The notes: a model not told the origin generated them from the sequence alone. DNA of 64,000 nt from Acanthosepion pharaonis (GCA_903632075.3 CAHIKZ030003348.1:1781001-1845000); one strand, 5' to 3'; shown: positions 1 through 11,189, counted from the first letter of the stretch. Program-made: numbers and translations.

Positions 1-375
1 CCTTTCACTATTCCAATGCACCTTCAGATTTCAATGTCACACTTTCCATCCTCTATTAAAACACTTCCCAGATATTTAAATTGTTATACTTGTTAGACTT
101 TGGTATCTTCAATTTGTAATTTGCTGTTCCTTTTGCTGACAGCCATGAATTCTATTTTCTTGCAAATGATGTTTAGTTCTTTGATCTCTCTATCCTTCAC
201 TAACTTCTGTAGGATTCCTTGTAGTTTCCCTTCTGTATCTGCTATCTTCTGCTGCTAAGAAAGTGGCTGCCAATAATTAATCCTCAAAAGGTCTTCTATG
301 TCTCCTAGAATTACCTCACCGTATAGGTTGAATATATCTTGTGAGAAAGCACATCCTTGTCTTACACCAGTTTAT
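1..375 (-). pseudogene. LINE reverse-transcriptase fragment (family C type)
   Basis: Read on the minus strand, the sequence gives a decayed reverse-transcriptase segment. It starts with a GVRQGC-like block (TGVRQGCAFSQDIFNLY, near 370-320). It continues through KLVKDREIKELN and ends with FKYLGSVLIEDGKCDIEI followed by a stop and a CIGIVK block near position 1. The order GVRQGC...F(N)LY...FKYLGS...D...EI matches the back half of non-LTR retrotransposon polymerases. At least two stops and missing sequence, including the expected A-x-D-D box, make it a pseudogene. It probably belongs with the LINE C-terminal pieces at 24.9-26 kb and 38.1 kb, but they do not overlap, so this is inference. Confidence 0.7.
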
Positions 376-594
376 ATTTTTGTATATTTACTGTATTCAT
401 TTTCTATCCATATGCAGGTGGGTTTTTCCCCATATATGTTTGAGATTATTATAATATCTTTCTAAAAAATATTTTTTTATAGATTTTTCTTTTTTATAAT
501 AGTTTGTTGGTCATCTGTAATTATTTAGAAAAAAAGAATTATTATTATGCTCAAAGCAATAAAGATTATGGTCTGATAAAATCTAAAGAAAAAT

Positions 595-1080
595 CCACAA
601 TATCAGTGGCCCTGACCTATCATCTCGGCTTCAGTTACTTTCACATCACTGTAATGTAGTTTCTCTGTGCCTTTTCTATAAACACATTCATGGGAATTGT
701 TCAGATGAACTTTCCTCTACAAGGACTTCATAAATTTAAGCACTGTAATAGATTGGTGGCAAGGTTTCATCATATTACAGTTGAAATGGCTAGATGTAAC
801 CATATGTTCTATGTTAACAATTTCTAATCCCACACTTCTTGCTTGTGGAACATTCTTATGGCTTCTTGCTTCCCAGTCAAATATGGTTTTCAAATATTGA
901 AATACAATGTTAATGTCAAATATGGTTTTTAAACATTGATATACAATATCAATCGTTATCTTCTGTCTTCTTGATTTCTGTTCTTTTATTGTTCTCACTC
1001 CTTAATAATGTTTTATTCATTTTCTTTTACACTGGGTAAACCTCTGCTTTGTTGCCTTGCTTCGGGTGAAAAAATTAAAA
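595..1080 (+). mobile_element. LINE-A 3' end copy, degenerate
   Basis: This is a broken copy of the most abundant element here, called LINE-A in this annotation (Jockey/CR1-like, clade uncertain). Its C-terminal polymerase region decodes as a LASRLQ...HGNCSDEL...ACGT-like string in shifting frames. The 3' end carries the hallmark tail (gctttgttgccttgcttcgg then gtgaaaaaattaaaaaaa) seen at the other LINE-A copies. No intact frame survives. Confidence 0.65.
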
Positions 1081-1089
1081 AAATGTTTG

Positions 1090-1365
1090 AATAATTTGTA
1101 GAATGATTGTTTACTTACCTGTGACATGAAAATAAACAGACAATACAGAAACTGTTTGATTTGTGGTGTAATTAGGATACCCTATAAAAGAGTTATTAAA
1201 CAAAAAAATAGCACAATGTAAATGTAAGAACTATAATCAGAAAAGTTAAAAAACATGAAGAAAGTTGGGAAGTTGAAAAAAATAGAAGATGGAATTACTG
1301 TCTGCAGTACATTTCACAACATATAAATTCAGATCTTCATTTATTGTCCTTTTATGGGTTACGTT
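1090..1365. other. AT-rich sequence, nothing recognised
   Basis: AT-rich spacer between a LINE-A tail and the 90-bp repeat array. I see no frame, repeat unit or structured motif in it. Confidence 0.4.
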
Positions 1366-1369
1366 GTTG

Positions 1370-2185
1370 GAAGATGGGTGTTTTTATTGAGTTAACATCT
1401 CTAGATTGGTAGGCAGCCAAGTCCGAAGTGCTTCTATCTGCCCATTAGGAAAGTGGGAGAGGTCATTAAGAGATATGTGTTTTTATTGAGTTAACAGCTC
1501 TGGATAGATTGACAACCAAGGCTGAGTGGGACAGGTGGAGTGGGACAGGTTGCTGGGAGATGGGTGATTTTATTGAGTCACTATCTCTAGATAGGTTGGC
1601 AGCCAAGTCCGATGTGCTTCTATCTGCCCAACAGCTGAGTGGGACAGGTCATAAAGAGAGATGTGTTTTTATTGAGTTAACAGCTCTGGATAGATTGACA
1701 ACCAAGGCTGAGTGGAACAGGTAGAGTGGAACAGGTTGCTGGGAGATGGGTGATTTTATTGAGTCACTATCTCTAGATAGGTTGGCAGCCAAGTCTGAAG
1801 TGCTTCTATCTGACTAACAGCTGAGTGGGACATGTTGCTGGCAGGTCTTTGTTTTTACTATCTCTAGATAGCTTGCCAAGCAAGGCTAAAAATAGAAATT
1901 TGCCCATTATATGAGTGGGACAGGTTGGTGGGCATTTTTATTGAGTCTAGATCAATTGCCAACCAGTTTGAAGAGCTTCTATCTGATCCTTAGCCGAGTT
2001 GGCTAGGATGCTGGTTAATGTGTATTTTTATCGAGTCATCATCTCTAGATAGATTGCCAACTAGGGCTGAAGATAGAAATATGCCCATTAAGTGAGTGGG
2101 ACAGATTCCTGGAAGATCAATGTTTTCATTGAATGTTTTTTTAGGGAGATTGGCAACCAAGGCTGAAGTGCTTCTGTCCAGCCAC
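1370..2185 (+). repeat. ~90-bp tandem repeat, about 9 copies
   Basis: The phrase 'tttttattgag' recurs at about 1381, 1481, 1568, 1666, 1754, 1852, 1935, 2024 and 2122. Spacing is 83-100 bp. Between them lie 'ctctagatag.ttggcagccaag', 'gtgcttctatctgcc' and 'gctgagtgggacagg'. The units are diverged and alternate between a 'gttaacagctctgg' and a 'gtcactatctctag' form, hinting at a two-unit order. An inverted partial copy lies at 3495-3680. Confidence 0.8.
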
Positions 2186-2588
2186 AAGCATGACCATTGA
2201 CAGTCTCCAAGCAGTTTTTTTTCTACTCAATTTAACTTGCAATGAAACCTGTGGGATAGATTTCAAGTATTACTCAAAAGTGCCATATGCTGGGATCATC
2301 CCCCCCCAGGACACTGGTATCAAGGTCAACTTCTTCACTAATCAACCATGGTGCGATTTAAAACTTTGGTCAGAAGGGTTATACTTCAACTATTTGGCAA
2401 TTTGCCCATTTGGGTTATTTGAACAACTTAATGAATCTGTCATTTAGTGCTCTTAACCAAAATTTGTCATGTCCTGCCAGAAGATTCTCATATTTCTTGA
2501 CATCACTGAACCATGAAAGATAGAATCAATTTCTTCTTTCCTTGGGAAGCCATTTTATGAATTAAGTTCCCCTGAAATTTTTAGTAGT

Positions 2589-2589
<1 letters not shown>

Positions 2590-2631
<42 letters not shown>
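2590..2631. repeat. (TA)n microsatellite
   Basis: Uninterrupted alternating TA run of about 40 bp. It lies between unrelated AT-rich sequences. Confidence 0.95.
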
Positions 2632-2632
<1 letters not shown>

Positions 2633-2721
2633 TAAAGAAAAGATCTATAGGAAACCTGACTAATATGAATTTAAAATTTCAATAATTTGCCTGAATTTTT
2701 CAAAGAAACATTATCAATTTT

Positions 2722-3345
2722 TATCAGTCAGTCAGTTATGTACCATGCATGATACATACTTAAGCGATCATGTATCTTTCGATACATGACTGACGAAGCA
2801 GATTTTTTCCCACAGTAGGTTGCCATTTCTTTCTGCGGTAGACCAGTTGCCATCCAAGGGTTTAGAACCTGGTCTGTCCTGCTATTTACCCATTGCTTGG
2901 GGAGGGGTGGTGGTGGAGAAGAAGATTCATACCTTTCCCAAGGGTATTAGCATGTAAATGAATATCAGTCACTTATGCGCTATGCGTGATACATGCTTAG
3001 GTGATCATGTATCTTTCGATACATGATTTTTTTCCCACAGTAGGTAGCTATTTCTTTCTGCGGTAGACCAGTTGCCATCCAAAGCTATAGAACTTGGTCT
3101 GTCCTTCTGTTTATTGGTGGGAGAAGAAGATTCATGCCTTTCCTAAGAGTATTAGCATTTAAGTGAATATCAGTCAGTTATGTGCCATGCATGATACACA
3201 TTTAGGCAATCATGTATCTTTCAATACATGACTGACGAGGCAGATTATTTTCCCACAGTAGGTTGCCATTTTTTTCTGTGGTAGACCAGTGGACATCCAA
3301 GACTATTGAACCCAGTCTGTCCTGCTATTTATCCATAGCTGTGGG
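2722..3345. repeat. Three tandem SINE-like modules (~206-241 bp)
   Basis: Three units start with 'tcagtcagttatg.accatgc' at about 2724, 2964 and 3170. Each continues with 'gatcatgtatctttcgatac', 'cccacagtaggttgccattt', then the SINE-tail phrase 'agaccagttgccatccaa' and 'tctgtcctgctatttaccca'. The tail phrase is the same as in the fuller tRNA-derived SINE at 16925-17156, so the array probably grew from that SINE family's 3' portion. Units differ by indels. Confidence 0.75.
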
Positions 3346-3494
3346 ATTTCTCATTGTTGTCTGAATGTTTTAGATGAAACATTGACAATTATTATTCATT
3401 TTTAATTATTATTTCTTCCATCTTTTTTTCTTTTGCTTTTACACCTGGTAAGAAGCAATTTTTGCATTTTCAGTTAAACTTAAAATCTGTTAAT

Positions 3495-3680
3495 TTTCTG
3501 GAGCTTCAAAAAAACAGCATCATCTTTGGTTGTCAATCTATCCAGAGCTGTTAACTCAATAAAAACACATATCTCTTTATGACTCGTCCCACTCAGCTGT
3601 TGGTCAGATAGAATCACTTCAGACTTGGATGCCAACCTATCCAGAGATAGTGACTCAATAAAAACACCCATCTCCCAGCA
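3495..3680 (-). repeat. Inverted copy of the 90-bp repeat (two units)
   Basis: The reverse complement reads through the same landmarks as the 1370-2185 array: 'gggtgtttttattgagtcac', 'ggttggcatccaag', 'gctgagtgggac', 'gagttaacagctctgg'. It abuts a reverse-transcriptase fragment, so the two may have moved together or been joined by rearrangement. Confidence 0.75.
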
Positions 3681-3689
3681 AAATCTTCG

Positions 3690-3880
3690 GCCAGGTCAAC
3701 TTTGTCAGCAATGCCAGATTTCCTATTTAAATGATAGTGTTGTCTGCATAGATGGCTACTTGAAAACTGATGATATCAGAAAGGTCATTGATGAAGTTCA
3801 GAAACATTGTAGGACCCAGCATAGAGCCTTGAAGAACGGCAGTATTTGTATGAAAAGAACTGAAAGAGAACCCATTCAGG
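3690..3880 (-). pseudogene. Reverse-transcriptase core fragment, YADN
   Basis: The minus strand decodes as LQGSMLGPTMFLNFIND, then LSDIISFQVAIYADN with the catalytic box at 3739-3750. Non-LTR polymerases have YADD or FADD here, so the second aspartate is replaced by asparagine. A stop follows two codons later. It closely resembles the plus-strand core at 20690-20960, which keeps YADD, so both come from one family, probably the coding part of LINE-A or LINE-B. It is inactive. Confidence 0.8.
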
Positions 3881-3904
3881 ACAACCTTCATTTCACTGCT
3901 TGAT

Positions 3905-4608
3905 GAAAATGATTGGATTAAATAAAATAATCATCTTGTAATAATGGGAACAGATGATCCACCAGGATGCTCCTGTTAACACCATGATACCAAAAACTGT
4001 CTTATCTCGTCTTGTGGCATTGCAAAATGGAATGTAGCTGAATAATCAGTTATAGTTTTTGTAGGCTGATGGTAGGGCTTAGATATGATGCAGACACCAT
4101 AAAGATGATAGACATGTTTACAGGACATGTGTTAGCTCTGTTAGTTTCCATAAATGTATCATTGACCAGTGACCAATGACCACTATGTTACACTGTTTTT
4201 AGATCATTGCTCCCCAACTATGATGTTACTGCATTTTAGTAAAATGGGTGCAATCAAACATTTGTGGTGGAGAAGTCTATTATTGCACATCCTGCATTCC
4301 CAAATATCGATGATCTTTGGACAGTAGTTAGGATAACATCTCTTCAAATTCTTCTGGTAACTTGGAGAATCAATGCTACATCATCCTATAGTACACTAGG
4401 CATCTGTCCTATCAGTTTTGGCATGTCATGTAATAATGGTAAAAATAGCATAAAAAATAAAACTGTGAAGTTTGTTGAATGTAATATTTTCTTTCTGGTT
4501 TGAGAAGTTTTGCTATTCCGTTTTTTGATCATTAAAAACTTGGCTTGTATTGCAATTTGTTTTGACTTACTTGCTTAAGTTTCATTGATTGCAATTGTAA
4601 TGTTCTTC
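3905..4608. other. No recognised feature; ends in poly-T
   Basis: Ordinary AT-rich sequence without a convincing coding frame. The 79-codon open frame starting at 4264 has no family signature that I know. A poly-T run of about 26 bases follows at 4609-4634. Confidence 0.4.
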
Positions 4609-4742
4609 TCCTTTTTTTTTTTTTTTTTTTTTTTGTGGTTTGTAAGTTTTGCTTCCCTGGGGTCTGCAAAGAAGCCAGTGTTCTGGAAAGAGCATTTCAA
4701 AATGCATTTTGTCAGAAAGTCTTAAAAGAGGATCAATAATAA

Positions 4743-6290
4743 TGATAATGATAATATTCACAAGAAGAAGAGGAGGAGGAGGAGAAGGAGGAAGAGGAGG
4801 AGGATAAAAAGAAAGAAAGAAAAAGGAGAAGGGAGTAGAAGAAGAAGAAGAAGAAGAAGATGAAAAAGAACAAGGAAGAAGGTTAATGAGACAAAGAAGG
4901 AAGAAGAACAAGGAAGTAGAAGGTGAAGAAGAAGAAAAGAAAAGAAGAAGGGAATAGAAGGTGAAAAAGAAGAAGACAAAGGAAGTAGAAGAAGGAAGTA
5001 GTAGGTGAAGAAGAAGGAAGCAGAAGAAGAAGAATTAAAGAGAAGTAGAAGATGAAGAAGAAAAAGGAAGGAGATGAGGAAGTAGAAGAAGGAGGAAATA
5101 GAAGGTGAAGAAGAAAAAGAAGGCGAGGAAAGAAGTAGAAGGTGAAGAATAATGTGTAGAAGAAGCAGAAAGAAGTAGAAGATGAAAAAGAAATAAAAAA
5201 AATAAATGAAGTAGGTGAAGAAGTAAAATAAATTGAAGAAGAAAGAAAAGAAGAAATCAAAATAGACGGTGAAGAGGAAAAATAAAATAAAAAGAAGAAA
5301 AAATGAAAAAGTTTGGGAAAAATAATTAGGAAGAGAAAGATGAAAAACTAGGAGAAGATGAAAGAATAATTTACCAAAGAAGAAGAAGAAGAAGAAAGTG
5401 GTAGGTGAAGAAGTAAGTGAAAGAGAAAAAGAAATTGGGAAAGAGAAAATTAAGAAGTTAAAATAGTAAGTGAAGAAGAAAAAGTAGGCAAGAAAAAGAG
5501 AAAGAAAACAAGAAAGAAAGAAGGAAGAAGATGAAGAAAAACGTGTTGAAGAAGAAGGAAGTAGGAGGTGAAGAATGGGTTAGAGTATAAAAGGACTAGA
5601 TGAAGAAGAAAAAAAGAAATGAAAAAAGTCAGGATAAGAAAGAAAAAATAAAGGAAAGCAAGTGAAGGAGAAAAAAGACAGAAAGATTGAGGAAGAATAG
5701 GATGAGGAGGATGAAGAAAAGAGTAGAAGAAATGAGAAGTTACCAAAGGAACTAGAAGATGAAAAAGAAATTAAAAATAAGGAAAGATGTTAAAATAGAT
5801 AGTAGAGAAGAAAATTGAAGGCAAGAACACGAAGAAAGTGAAAAGGATGAATGAAACGAAGAATGTAAGGAAGAAGGTGAATAAGACGAAGAAAAGAAGG
5901 AAAAAGGAATTTCGAGGAACAAGGTAGTGAAAAGGGGTAGAAAGAAAGAAAAAAAGAAAGAAAGAAAGAAAAAAAGAAAAATATCAAAGAAGAAGAAAGG
6001 AAAGACTAGGAGGAGAAGGTGAAAAAAAAGAAAGAAAACCTAAGAAGAAGAAACAAAGGATATGAAAGGAAAGCAGAAGATGAAAGAAAGAAAGAAAGAA
6101 AGAAAGAAAGAAAAAGAAGGAAGGAAAGAAAGAAAGAGAAAAGAAAGAAAGAAAGAAAAAACAAGAAACTGAAAAAGAAGAAGGTGAATAAGAAAAAATC
6201 TGAAGGAGAAGGTGGAGAAAATAAAGGATAGAAGAATGAAGATATAATGAAGAGGAAGATGAAGAAGTTAGAAAAAGAAGAAGAAGAAGA
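4743..6290 (+). repeat. Long poly-purine (GAA/AAG-rich) tract
   Basis: About 1.5 kb in which the plus strand is almost only A and G. It is built from imperfect aagaagaagaag, gaaagaaagaaa and aggaggagg runs with very few pyrimidines. The long serine/phenylalanine-rich frames on the minus strand, and lysine/glutamate-rich ones on the plus strand, are artefacts of this composition. Such tracts can form triplex (H-DNA) structures; that is family knowledge and not shown here. Confidence 0.9.
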
Positions 6291-6300
6291 TGATGATGAT

Positions 6301-6337
<37 letters not shown>

Positions 6338-6341
6338 ATAC
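6286..6341 (+). repeat. (GAT)n microsatellite
   Basis: Tandem gat/tga trinucleotides, about 17 units with one interruption. They cap the right end of the poly-purine tract. Confidence 0.9.
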
Positions 6342-6344
6342 GAA

Positions 6345-7030
6345 CAAAAACATGAATTACCAAAAAGAATGTTGTAAGCGCCAAAAATTAGAAAAAAAAA
6401 TTCTAATGTTTCTTTCAATGTCGGATCATTGGTAACATTTACAACAAGAGCAAAAATGATAAATAAACAAAATCCATGTCAAGAAACAAAAATGGTTGAA
6501 TTAAAAATAAATAAATCTAACCTTTCTGCTTGTATATCATCAGCCAGACTTTTCTCAAACTTAAAACAAGTTAGAAAACAAAACAGATCGAAACATAGAC
6601 AACTAAATTTAGAATAAAGAGATAACAAACAAAAAATATTCTTACACATTATTGGATCATTGCATATTGGACTTTTTCCAAAAGTATTACAATTCACAAT
6701 TGGACATTGTCCATCTCATTTTTTGTTATTCTTATTGTTGTTTTGTTTTCAAATATTTTGCTTATCACTTTGATTTTGCTGTGGAATCTTTTGAGCCAGA
6801 AGAAAAATTGATATTCTTTTGGCATTAGTAGTGAATAAGGCAGTGGCCCCAGAAGATCTCAGCAATTCAAAAGATGAACATCAAAATTCAGTGTTAAAAA
6901 AATTTGCCAAAGGAAAGTTTCTCTCAATCATTACAACATCTGAAAAACAATGAATTTTTGCAATAAAAGTTCTCTTATTTCGTTAAATTTTTTGTATAAA
7001 AATTTTCAGCAAGCCATCTATTTTCTAAAG
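6345..7030. other. No recognised feature
   Basis: AT-rich spacer. Short frames on both strands overlap one another and show no domain signature. Confidence 0.4.
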
Positions 7031-7034
7031 ATCT

Positions 7035-7925
7035 TTTTTGTCATTATGCTGATTCCAGGGCCAGTGCAAGGGTCTCATGGGCTCCAACAATCTATTAAAC
7101 AGGGCTCCCCATTCTACTACAGTGTAACCCGGATATAAGAGACCCGGATATAAGAGAAACCCGAATATAAGAGAGATTTTCTCTGGTCCCAAATTAGAGC
7201 CTGTGTTAATGTATATAAAATAGACTAAACCAGGATATAAGAGAAACCCGAATATAAGAGAGATTTTCTCTGGTCCCAAATTAGAGCCTGTGTTAATGTA
7301 TATAAAATAGACTAAACCAGGATATAAGAGAAACCCGAATATAAGAGATTTTTTTTCTCTGGTCCCAAATTAGAGCCTGTGTTAATGTATATAAAATAGA
7401 CTAAACCAGGATATAAGAGAAACCCGGATATATGAGACTTCGTCTAGAGCCTGTGTTAATGTATAAAATAACAGGATATCTCTATAAGAGACTTATATCC
7501 GGGTTACACTGTACATCTCAATTTTCATAAGATAGTATTAATATAAAATACAAATTTTATTTTAACCTAATTATGTACAAGAAGTGATCATATGCAATAT
7601 AGGTGAACAATTTAAGTAGAAAAATGAAAATAAGTACAATCTGTCAAAAGAGACACCATAATAGATCATTCCATAATAAATAGATCAATATGGTTTTGCA
7701 GCAGTTTTTAATATCAACTTGAGCTTTTTCTTGTTAAAAAATTGATTACTTTGAACAAATTCAACATTATAGATGAAAAATAGTGAATTTTATATACTGT
7801 TTTTACAAGACATAACATAGGCAAAATAAATTCACAGATTTAGACATAAAAAGAAACACAGAATGACATCAAAATCCATGAAAATTTTTCATCCTGCAAT
7901 AGTTTAATTTGTAACATATATAAAT
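7035..7925 (+). repeat. Dispersed repeat, copy 1, split by a MITE
   Basis: Segments 7035-7119 and 7512-7925 align along their length with 60490-61035. Shared landmarks include 'ttttcataagatagta', 'aaaatacaaattttatt', 'cctaattatgta', 'gatcatatgcaatata', 'attcaacatta' and 'gtttaatttgtaa'. The two copies are colinear apart from the MITE at 7120-7511. No coding capacity or terminal structure is visible, so the class is unknown. Confidence 0.8.
7120..7511. mobile_element. pogo/Tigger-like MITE with internal 87-bp triplication
   Basis: The element starts CAGTGTAACCCGGATATAAG and ends with its inverse (cttatatccgggttacactg). TA lies on both sides (7118-7119 and 7512-7513). The interior repeats an ~87-bp unit ('agagattttctctggtccca', 'aaattagagcctgtgttaat', 'aaaatagactaaacc') about three times plus a partial unit. 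CAG-starting inverted repeats and a TA target site are typical of pogo/Tigger non-autonomous elements. No transposase is encoded. A shorter relative is at 31458-31644. Confidence 0.85.
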
Positions 7926-8420
7926 GTAGACAGCAATTGTTTTTTCTACAAAAACAAATGCCGATAAGATAGTGATATAAGAACTGCCCAGGATCACTAA
8001 TTAGGCTTGAAACCTGGGTTTGGGTGTAGTATGCACTTACCCTGGCTGAATCCACTTGAATTTCCTACTTTAGACATAAATACATACAACTGATTATGTG
8101 AGAAACATTTCAAAATTTTTTTAATGTTTGTATTAATAATGATAATAATAATAATTAAATCAGCAAAATTACTATTTTTTCACTTGTTTAAATAATTTGG
8201 TACAGATTTAAGAAAATGATACTAAAAAGATTATTGTGATTTATTTAGATAATCCAACAAAATTTTTTGCTTCTGTTTGACTAATTTGTTCTAATTTCAA
8301 ATATCAGATAACGACAATGTTTACTATCAAAATTTCAATATATTTTTTATTATTTACTTTATGTTCACCTCTTAAAAAGTTACTTTTAGAAGTCAAAATT
8401 ACATTTATTGAATGAATAGC
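7926..8420. other. No recognised feature
   Basis: AT-rich, with no tandem unit and no plausible coding exon. Confidence 0.4.
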
Positions 8421-8424
8421 CATA

Positions 8425-9060
8425 TCTACCGCGAGAAAAGCTAGTTCTCTGTGTCACACTAGAAGGTTTTTCTCATCTGTGTCCATCCTTGACATGTACA
8501 AATCTACCATTCATCCATGCATTGAATACCATTGCCATATATGGTCTGGTGCCCCCACTGTTCATCTCGAGGTTCTCAACAAAATCCAAATATGGATATG
8601 CAATGTGATCGTTCCTGACTTGGCATCTCGACTCCAGTTACTTTCTCACAGATGTGATGTGGCTTCCCTCTGTCTTTTCTACAAATATTTTCATGGCATC
8701 TTCTCTGACGAGCTATTTTTATTTTGTCCTGACTTCATGAATTTAAGTGTACTACTAGGTTGGCATCTTGGTCCTAACATTTTACTTTGAAACAGTTAAA
8801 TGTAACCGTCTCTTTAACTCCAACTGTTTTTATTTTTCTCACCCTTCCTAACAGTGGAACTCCCTTCCTCTTACTTGCTTCCCTAATCTTCAAAAATTTA
8901 AATGTAATGTCAATCGACATCTTTTGATGCCCTGATCCCTTTTATCCTTTCCTCAGTCCCCATTATACGCTGTCTTTTCTCTTACTTTCACTCTCTGTAA
9001 CCCCTTGCATACTAGTGACACTCTCACCTTCCTTAGGGTGAAATCCTTATAAAAAAAAAA
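8425..9060 (+). pseudogene. LINE-A C-terminal polymerase fragment and 3' tail
   Basis: A 103-codon frame from 8479 reads MYKSTIHPCIEYHCHIWSGA, then KIQIWICNVIVPDLASRLQ and CDVASLCLFYKYFHG. This is the conserved stretch after the polymerase thumb in this LINE family. The frame is then lost, but NSLPLTCFPNLQKFKCN-like text continues. The copy ends with the family tail (ctgtaaccccttgcatacta, then an A-run at 9051-9060). It is a 5'-truncated dead copy. Confidence 0.85.
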
Positions 9061-9074
9061 TATCCCTAGAAAGT

Positions 9075-9430
9075 TAAATGAACACAGAATGGAATATGCA
9101 TTGAGTATCTTGAAACTAGATGTGGAGTACTGCTCTTATATCTGGGATAGTGCAGACAAAAATCCAATAGTATCTATGCAGCCTTGTGGGTGATGAACTA
9201 TTTTCCACCCCTCAACCCCTTTCTCAGAAATAAAACACTGCAAAATACTATTTACAGTATGACTATTTTCATGGAAAATTTTCTGACAAGCTACATTCAT
9301 TAGTTCCACTGGTTGAGATCTTTACATTTAAGACCATCATGCCATGTACATAGGGTTAAATTATCCTTATTTTCTAAGTATTCCATTTGTAAGAAAGAAG
9401 TTCCATTCAGACAGTTTATTCTTAAGAACA
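9075..9430 (+). pseudogene. LINE-B C-terminal fragment
   Basis: A second LINE family, called LINE-B here, whose fuller copy is at 57925-59110. This copy reads VEYCSYIWDSADKNPIV, then the 'gtgatgaactattttccacc' block, a LFSWKIF block, HHAMYIGLNYPYFLSIPFV and KFHSDSLFLRTATL. There are many stops and frameshifts. Confidence 0.7.
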
Positions 9431-9445
9431 GCTACTTTGTCAAAA

Positions 9446-9712
9446 AATAATGTAAATAGTGTACATAATACCTCATCTCAGAAATATAGACAGATACTGA
9501 ATGGCCAAACCATTGTAATAAATATGGCGACAAAGATGAGGACAATAGTCCGAATAATGTAAATAGTGTACATAATACCTCATCTCAGAAATATAGACAG
9601 ATACTGAATGGCCAAACCATTGTAATAAATATGGCGACAAAGATGAGGACAATAGTCCGAATAATGTAAATAGTGTACATAATACCTCATCTCAGAAATA
9701 TAGACAGATCAC
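9446..9712 (+). repeat. 107-bp direct repeat, two full copies plus a partial
   Basis: Units start at 9446, 9553 and 9660 with 'aataatgtaaatagtgtaca'. The two full copies look identical by eye. They overlap the end of the LINE-B fragment, so the duplication happened after that insertion. Confidence 0.9.
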
Positions 9713-9714
9713 TT

Positions 9715-10280
9715 TACTCATTCATACAAATTCATAATGTAGATTATCAAGAATTTTCCTCTGATTTGCTAGCCTTAAATATGATATATGAGTGTCAAAT
9801 TTTCCAGGTCGACTTTCCTCATATGATCTAGAAATTCCAGTTCCTGATTGTAAGTATAAGTATCCTTTCCATTCTCACTTTCTTTCAAACTTCCTTATTG
9901 TTGACATGTTCTGTCAATGATATTTTCAGTTCCGTTCTATAAGAGCTTTATCTGTGAGGAAATTATCTAGCATTCACTGCTATATAAAAGGATTGATATT
10001 ACATAGCAGTTCAGCACTCATTTCTTTCTTTTGCTAATGGAATTTTCTCATAATAATATTTTAGTTTCCAGAATGCATCATTTCTGATCCGATGTCACTT
10101 CAGGATATTATGTCAAATGTTCCATTGTTATTAACTGCACAACAGTAAAATTTCTGTACCGCCTTTATTCTGAAAGGTCCCAATTAGTATTTCACATGCT
10201 GTGATGCTACACTTGCTGACAACCATATATTCTTAAGAATTTGAAATACATTAAATTGAATAAATTGATGATGAAGACAT
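9715..10280. other. No recognised feature
   Basis: Between the 107-bp repeat and the minisatellite I see only unstructured AT-rich sequence. Confidence 0.4.
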
Positions 10281-10282
10281 AA

Positions 10283-11155
10283 TTGCATTTTCCCAATTCA
10301 TTCAATCTTTTACCTACAGATTATCAATTTATTTGCATGACTTCTCTTTGGGCTATAACTGAACTGACGCTGAAACAATTGAAGATGAAGACTTTATTGC
10401 ATCTTGCCAATTTCCTCACTTTTTCCTACAGATTATCAATTTATTTGCATGAATTATCTTGGGGGTAGGGTTCGCTATCATTGAACTGATGCTGAAACAA
10501 TTGAAGATGAAGACTTTATTGCATCCTGCTAATTCTCTCACACTTTTTCCTACAGATTATCAATTTATTTGCATGAATTAACTTGGGGGTGGGGTTCGCT
10601 ATCATTGAACTGATGCTGAAACAATTGAAGATGAAGACTTTATTGCATCCTGCTAATTCTCTCACACTTTTTCCTACAGATTATCAATTTATTTGCATGA
10701 ATTCTCTCTCGGCAATAACTGAACTGATATTGAAACAATTGAAGATGGAAACTTTACTTTATCCCAGCACTTCACCCACTGTTTTGCCTACAGATTATCA
10801 ATTTATTTGCATGACTTCTCTCTGGAGGGCATAGCGCTATCACTGAACTGATGTTGAATTAATTTTGGAGATGGAAATTTTATTGCATCCTGCCAATTTT
10901 CTCACTCTTTTTCCTACAGATTATCAATTTATTTGCATGAATTATCTTCGGGGTAGGATTCACTGTCACTGAACGGATGCTGAAACAATTGAAGACGAAG
11001 ACTTTATTGCATCCTGCTAATTCTCTCACACTTTTTTGTACAGATTATCAATTTATTCACACAAATTCTCTCTAGGAAATAACTAAACTAATATTGAAAC
11101 AAATGAAGATGGAGACTTTATTGCATTCTTTAAATTCAGTTACTCTTTTTGTTCT
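10283..11155 (+). repeat. 111-126-bp minisatellite with octamer motif
   Basis: 'cagattatcaattta' begins at 10318, 10429, 10553, 10677, 10791, 10917 and 11041, giving spacings of 111, 124, 124, 114, 126 and 124 bp. Each unit also carries 'tgaaacaattgaagatgaag' and 'actttattgcatcctgc'. Six of seven units contain ATTTGCAT, the POU-factor octamer in reverse orientation. The small frames here are repeat translations. Confidence 0.9.
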
Positions 11156-11189
11156 ACACTTTCCAATATACTGTTAAAATACTGCTTTC

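Noticed and set aside
2785..3245. CTGACGA in the SINE-like modules as hammerhead cores
   Set aside because: The following sequence has neither a stem II hairpin nor GAAA, and one of the three units lacks the box.
4582..6418. Long serine/phenylalanine-rich and lysine/glutamate-rich open frames
   Set aside because: They are translations of the poly-purine tract. Several frames overlap in the same region and none has a domain.
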